Source: CAYLZN01 sp964387935
GTDB lineage: Bacteria; Acidobacteriota; Vicinamibacteria; Vicinamibacterales; JAFNAJ01
Direction of reading: 5' to 3'
DNA length: 6,829 bases
NCBI GenBank assembly: GCA_964387935.1
Contig: CAYLZN010000315.1
Location: 1 to 6,829 of the forward strand
The translations under genes and the position numbers were made by a program. The notes beneath the pieces are model-generated. The model had not been told where the DNA came from, did not search any database, and saw nothing but the letters and a program-made list of their open reading frames with translations. Below are positions 5,801-6,829 of the stretch, in pieces. Numbering within the stretch: the first letter of the stretch is position 1; each line of letters begins with the position of its first letter.

Positions 5801-6811
5801 ATGTCACTCCTCGACGAGCACGGGCGGCCGCTCCGGAGCCTGCGCCTGTCGGTCACCGACCGGTGCAACATCCGCTGCGCCTACTGCATGCCGGAGACGG
5901 AGTACAGCTGGCTGCCCCGCACCGACCTCCTCACGTTCGAGGAAGCGGTCCGGCTCGTGCGGGTCTTCACGGAGGTCGGCGTCACGCGCGTGCGGCTGAC
6001 CGGGGGCGAGCCGCTGCTCCGGCGCAACCTCCCGCGCCTCATCGAGCAGCTGGCTGGAACGCCACGCCTCGAGGATCTCGCCCTCACCACCAACGGCGTG
6101 CTCCTGGCCGCCCAGGCACGAGACCTGCGGGCCGCGGGCCTCCATCGCCTCACCGTCTCGCTCGACACGCTGCAGCCGGCTCGCTTCCAGGCCCTCACTC
6201 GGTTCGACCGGCACGCGGACGTCCTCTCCGGAATCGCGGCGGCTTCCCGCGAGTTCGGCTCACTCAAGATCGATACCGTGATCCTGCGGGGCGTCAACGA
6301 CGATGAGCTCGTGCCGATGCTGGCGTTCGCCAGGCAGCACCGCGCCGAGGTGCGGTTTATCGAGTACATGGACGTCGGCGGCGCCTCGCGCTGGACGTGG
6401 GACCAGGTGATGACCCGCACCCAGATGCTGGCCGTCCTGGCGGCCCAGGTGGGCCGCCCCGAGCCGATCGTCGAGGAGAGCACCGCGCCCGCCGATCGAT
6501 TCCGGCTTCCCGACGGGACCACGTTCGGCATCATCTCGTCTACGACGGCGCCCTTCTGCGGCGACTGCGACCGGGCCCGGCTCACCGCGGACGGGCAGTG
6601 GCTCCTGTGCCTGTATGCCAGCCACGGCGAGGACCTGCGCGGCCCGCTCAGGAGCGGCGCGTCGGACGCGGAACTCGCCGAGCGGCTTCGACGCCGGTGG
6701 GCCGCCCGGTCGGACCGCGGGGCCGAACACCGCCTCCTCCAGGTGCACCGCGGCGCGCACCACGCCACGGCGGCCGACGTGCACCTGCAGATGCACACGC
6801 GCGGGGGGTAG
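5801..6811 (+). CDS. moaA: GTP 3',8-cyclase MoaA (molybdenum cofactor biosynthesis)
   Basis: A 336-residue radical SAM enzyme that converts GTP to 3',8-cyclo-GTP, which MoaC turns into cyclic pyranopterin monophosphate, the first intermediate of molybdopterin. The N-terminal cluster motif is Cys22, Cys26, Cys29 (SVTDRCNIRCAYCMP), with the SAM-binding GGEP at 68-71 in RLTGGEPLLRR. The second, substrate-binding Fe-S cluster is Cys253, Cys256 and Cys270 (CX2CX13C) in PFCGDCDRARLTADGQW, with Arg258 and Arg260 in the expected GTP-contacting positions. The protein ends in MHTRGG; the terminal Gly-Gly is the conserved tail needed for catalysis in this family. The length is typical. The start at 5801 matches the usual beginning of the family (MSLLDEHGRPLRSLRLSVTDRC), although no nearby Shine-Dalgarno is seen. 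No moaC, moaE or other cofactor gene is in view, and it has no functional tie to the ilv genes. Confidence 0.96.
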   Translation: MSLLDEHGRPLRSLRLSVTDRCNIRCAYCMPETEYSWLPRTDLLTFEEAVRLVRVFTEVGVTRVRLTGGEPLLRRNLPRLIEQLAGTPRLEDLALTTNGVLLAAQARDLRAAGLHRLTVSLDTLQPARFQALTRFDRHADVLSGIAAASREFGSLKIDTVILRGVNDDELVPMLAFARQHRAEVRFIEYMDVGGASRWTWDQVMTRTQMLAVLAAQVGRPEPIVEESTAPADRFRLPDGTTFGIISSTTAPFCGDCDRARLTADGQWLLCLYASHGEDLRGPLRSGASDAELAERLRRRWAARSDRGAEHRLLQVHRGAHHATAADVHLQMHTRGG

Positions 6812-6829
6812 GCCGCGGCGTTGCATCCG

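Noticed and set aside
5629..5871. An 81-residue N-terminal extension of the M20 peptidase
   Set aside because: It would cross the intergenic region into moaA and bury the signal peptide; the ATG at 5628 has a strong GGAGGAG site at proper spacing.
1..6829. A novel defence, mobile or secondary-metabolite system
   Set aside because: All substantial frames belong to known housekeeping or common peptidase families, and no transposase, integrase, toxin, nuclease or reverse transcriptase motif is visible.

Overview
The window is a GC-rich, tightly packed chromosomal segment. It holds the end of a branched-chain amino acid (BCAA) biosynthesis operon, a convergent exported M20-family peptidase, and a divergent molybdenum cofactor gene. 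No rRNA, tRNA, insertion sequence, CRISPR array, phage gene or defence gene is visible. The GC and codon bias, the style of the exported peptidase, the gene order and a GC-rich palindromic repeat fit an acidobacterium, perhaps of the Vicinamibacteria. That placement is an impression from protein style, not a demonstrated assignment. A run of 10 N at 4032-4041 shows the sequence is a draft scaffold, probably a metagenome assembly.

Plus strand, 1-3936: the 3' end of ilvD (dihydroxyacid dehydratase), then ilvB (acetolactate synthase catalytic subunit), ilvN (its regulatory subunit) and ilvC (ketol-acid reductoisomerase). ilvD and ilvB are 16 nt apart, ilvB and ilvN overlap by ATGA, and ilvC follows after 93 nt. 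The four proteins cover acetolactate/acetohydroxybutyrate formation, isomeroreduction and dehydration, the shared steps to valine, leucine and isoleucine precursors. Only the final transamination is missing here. The ilvN-ilvC gap contains two tandem copies of a hairpin-forming repeat, the only clearly non-coding structure inside the operon.

Minus strand, 5628-3946: an exported AbgB-like M20 metallopeptidase/amidohydrolase, convergent with ilvC with only 9 nt between stop codons. The N run falls near its C-terminus. The sequence on either side suggests the two contigs really abut or overlap by two bases, so the unknown residues may not exist.

5629-5800 is a divergent intergenic region of 172 nt with a plausible sigma70-type promoter in each direction. 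The rightward promoter is placed so that transcription of moaA would start at or next to its ATG, which predicts a leaderless mRNA.

Plus strand, 5801-6811: a complete moaA (GTP 3',8-cyclase, first step of molybdopterin synthesis) with both cysteine clusters and the C-terminal Gly-Gly. The last 18 nt (6812-6829) hold nothing recognisable.

Overall this is mostly ordinary housekeeping content. I did not find a convincing undescribed system. The points most worth checking are the tandem palindromic repeat, the likely leaderless moaA, the variant metal site of the peptidase and the questionable assembly gap.
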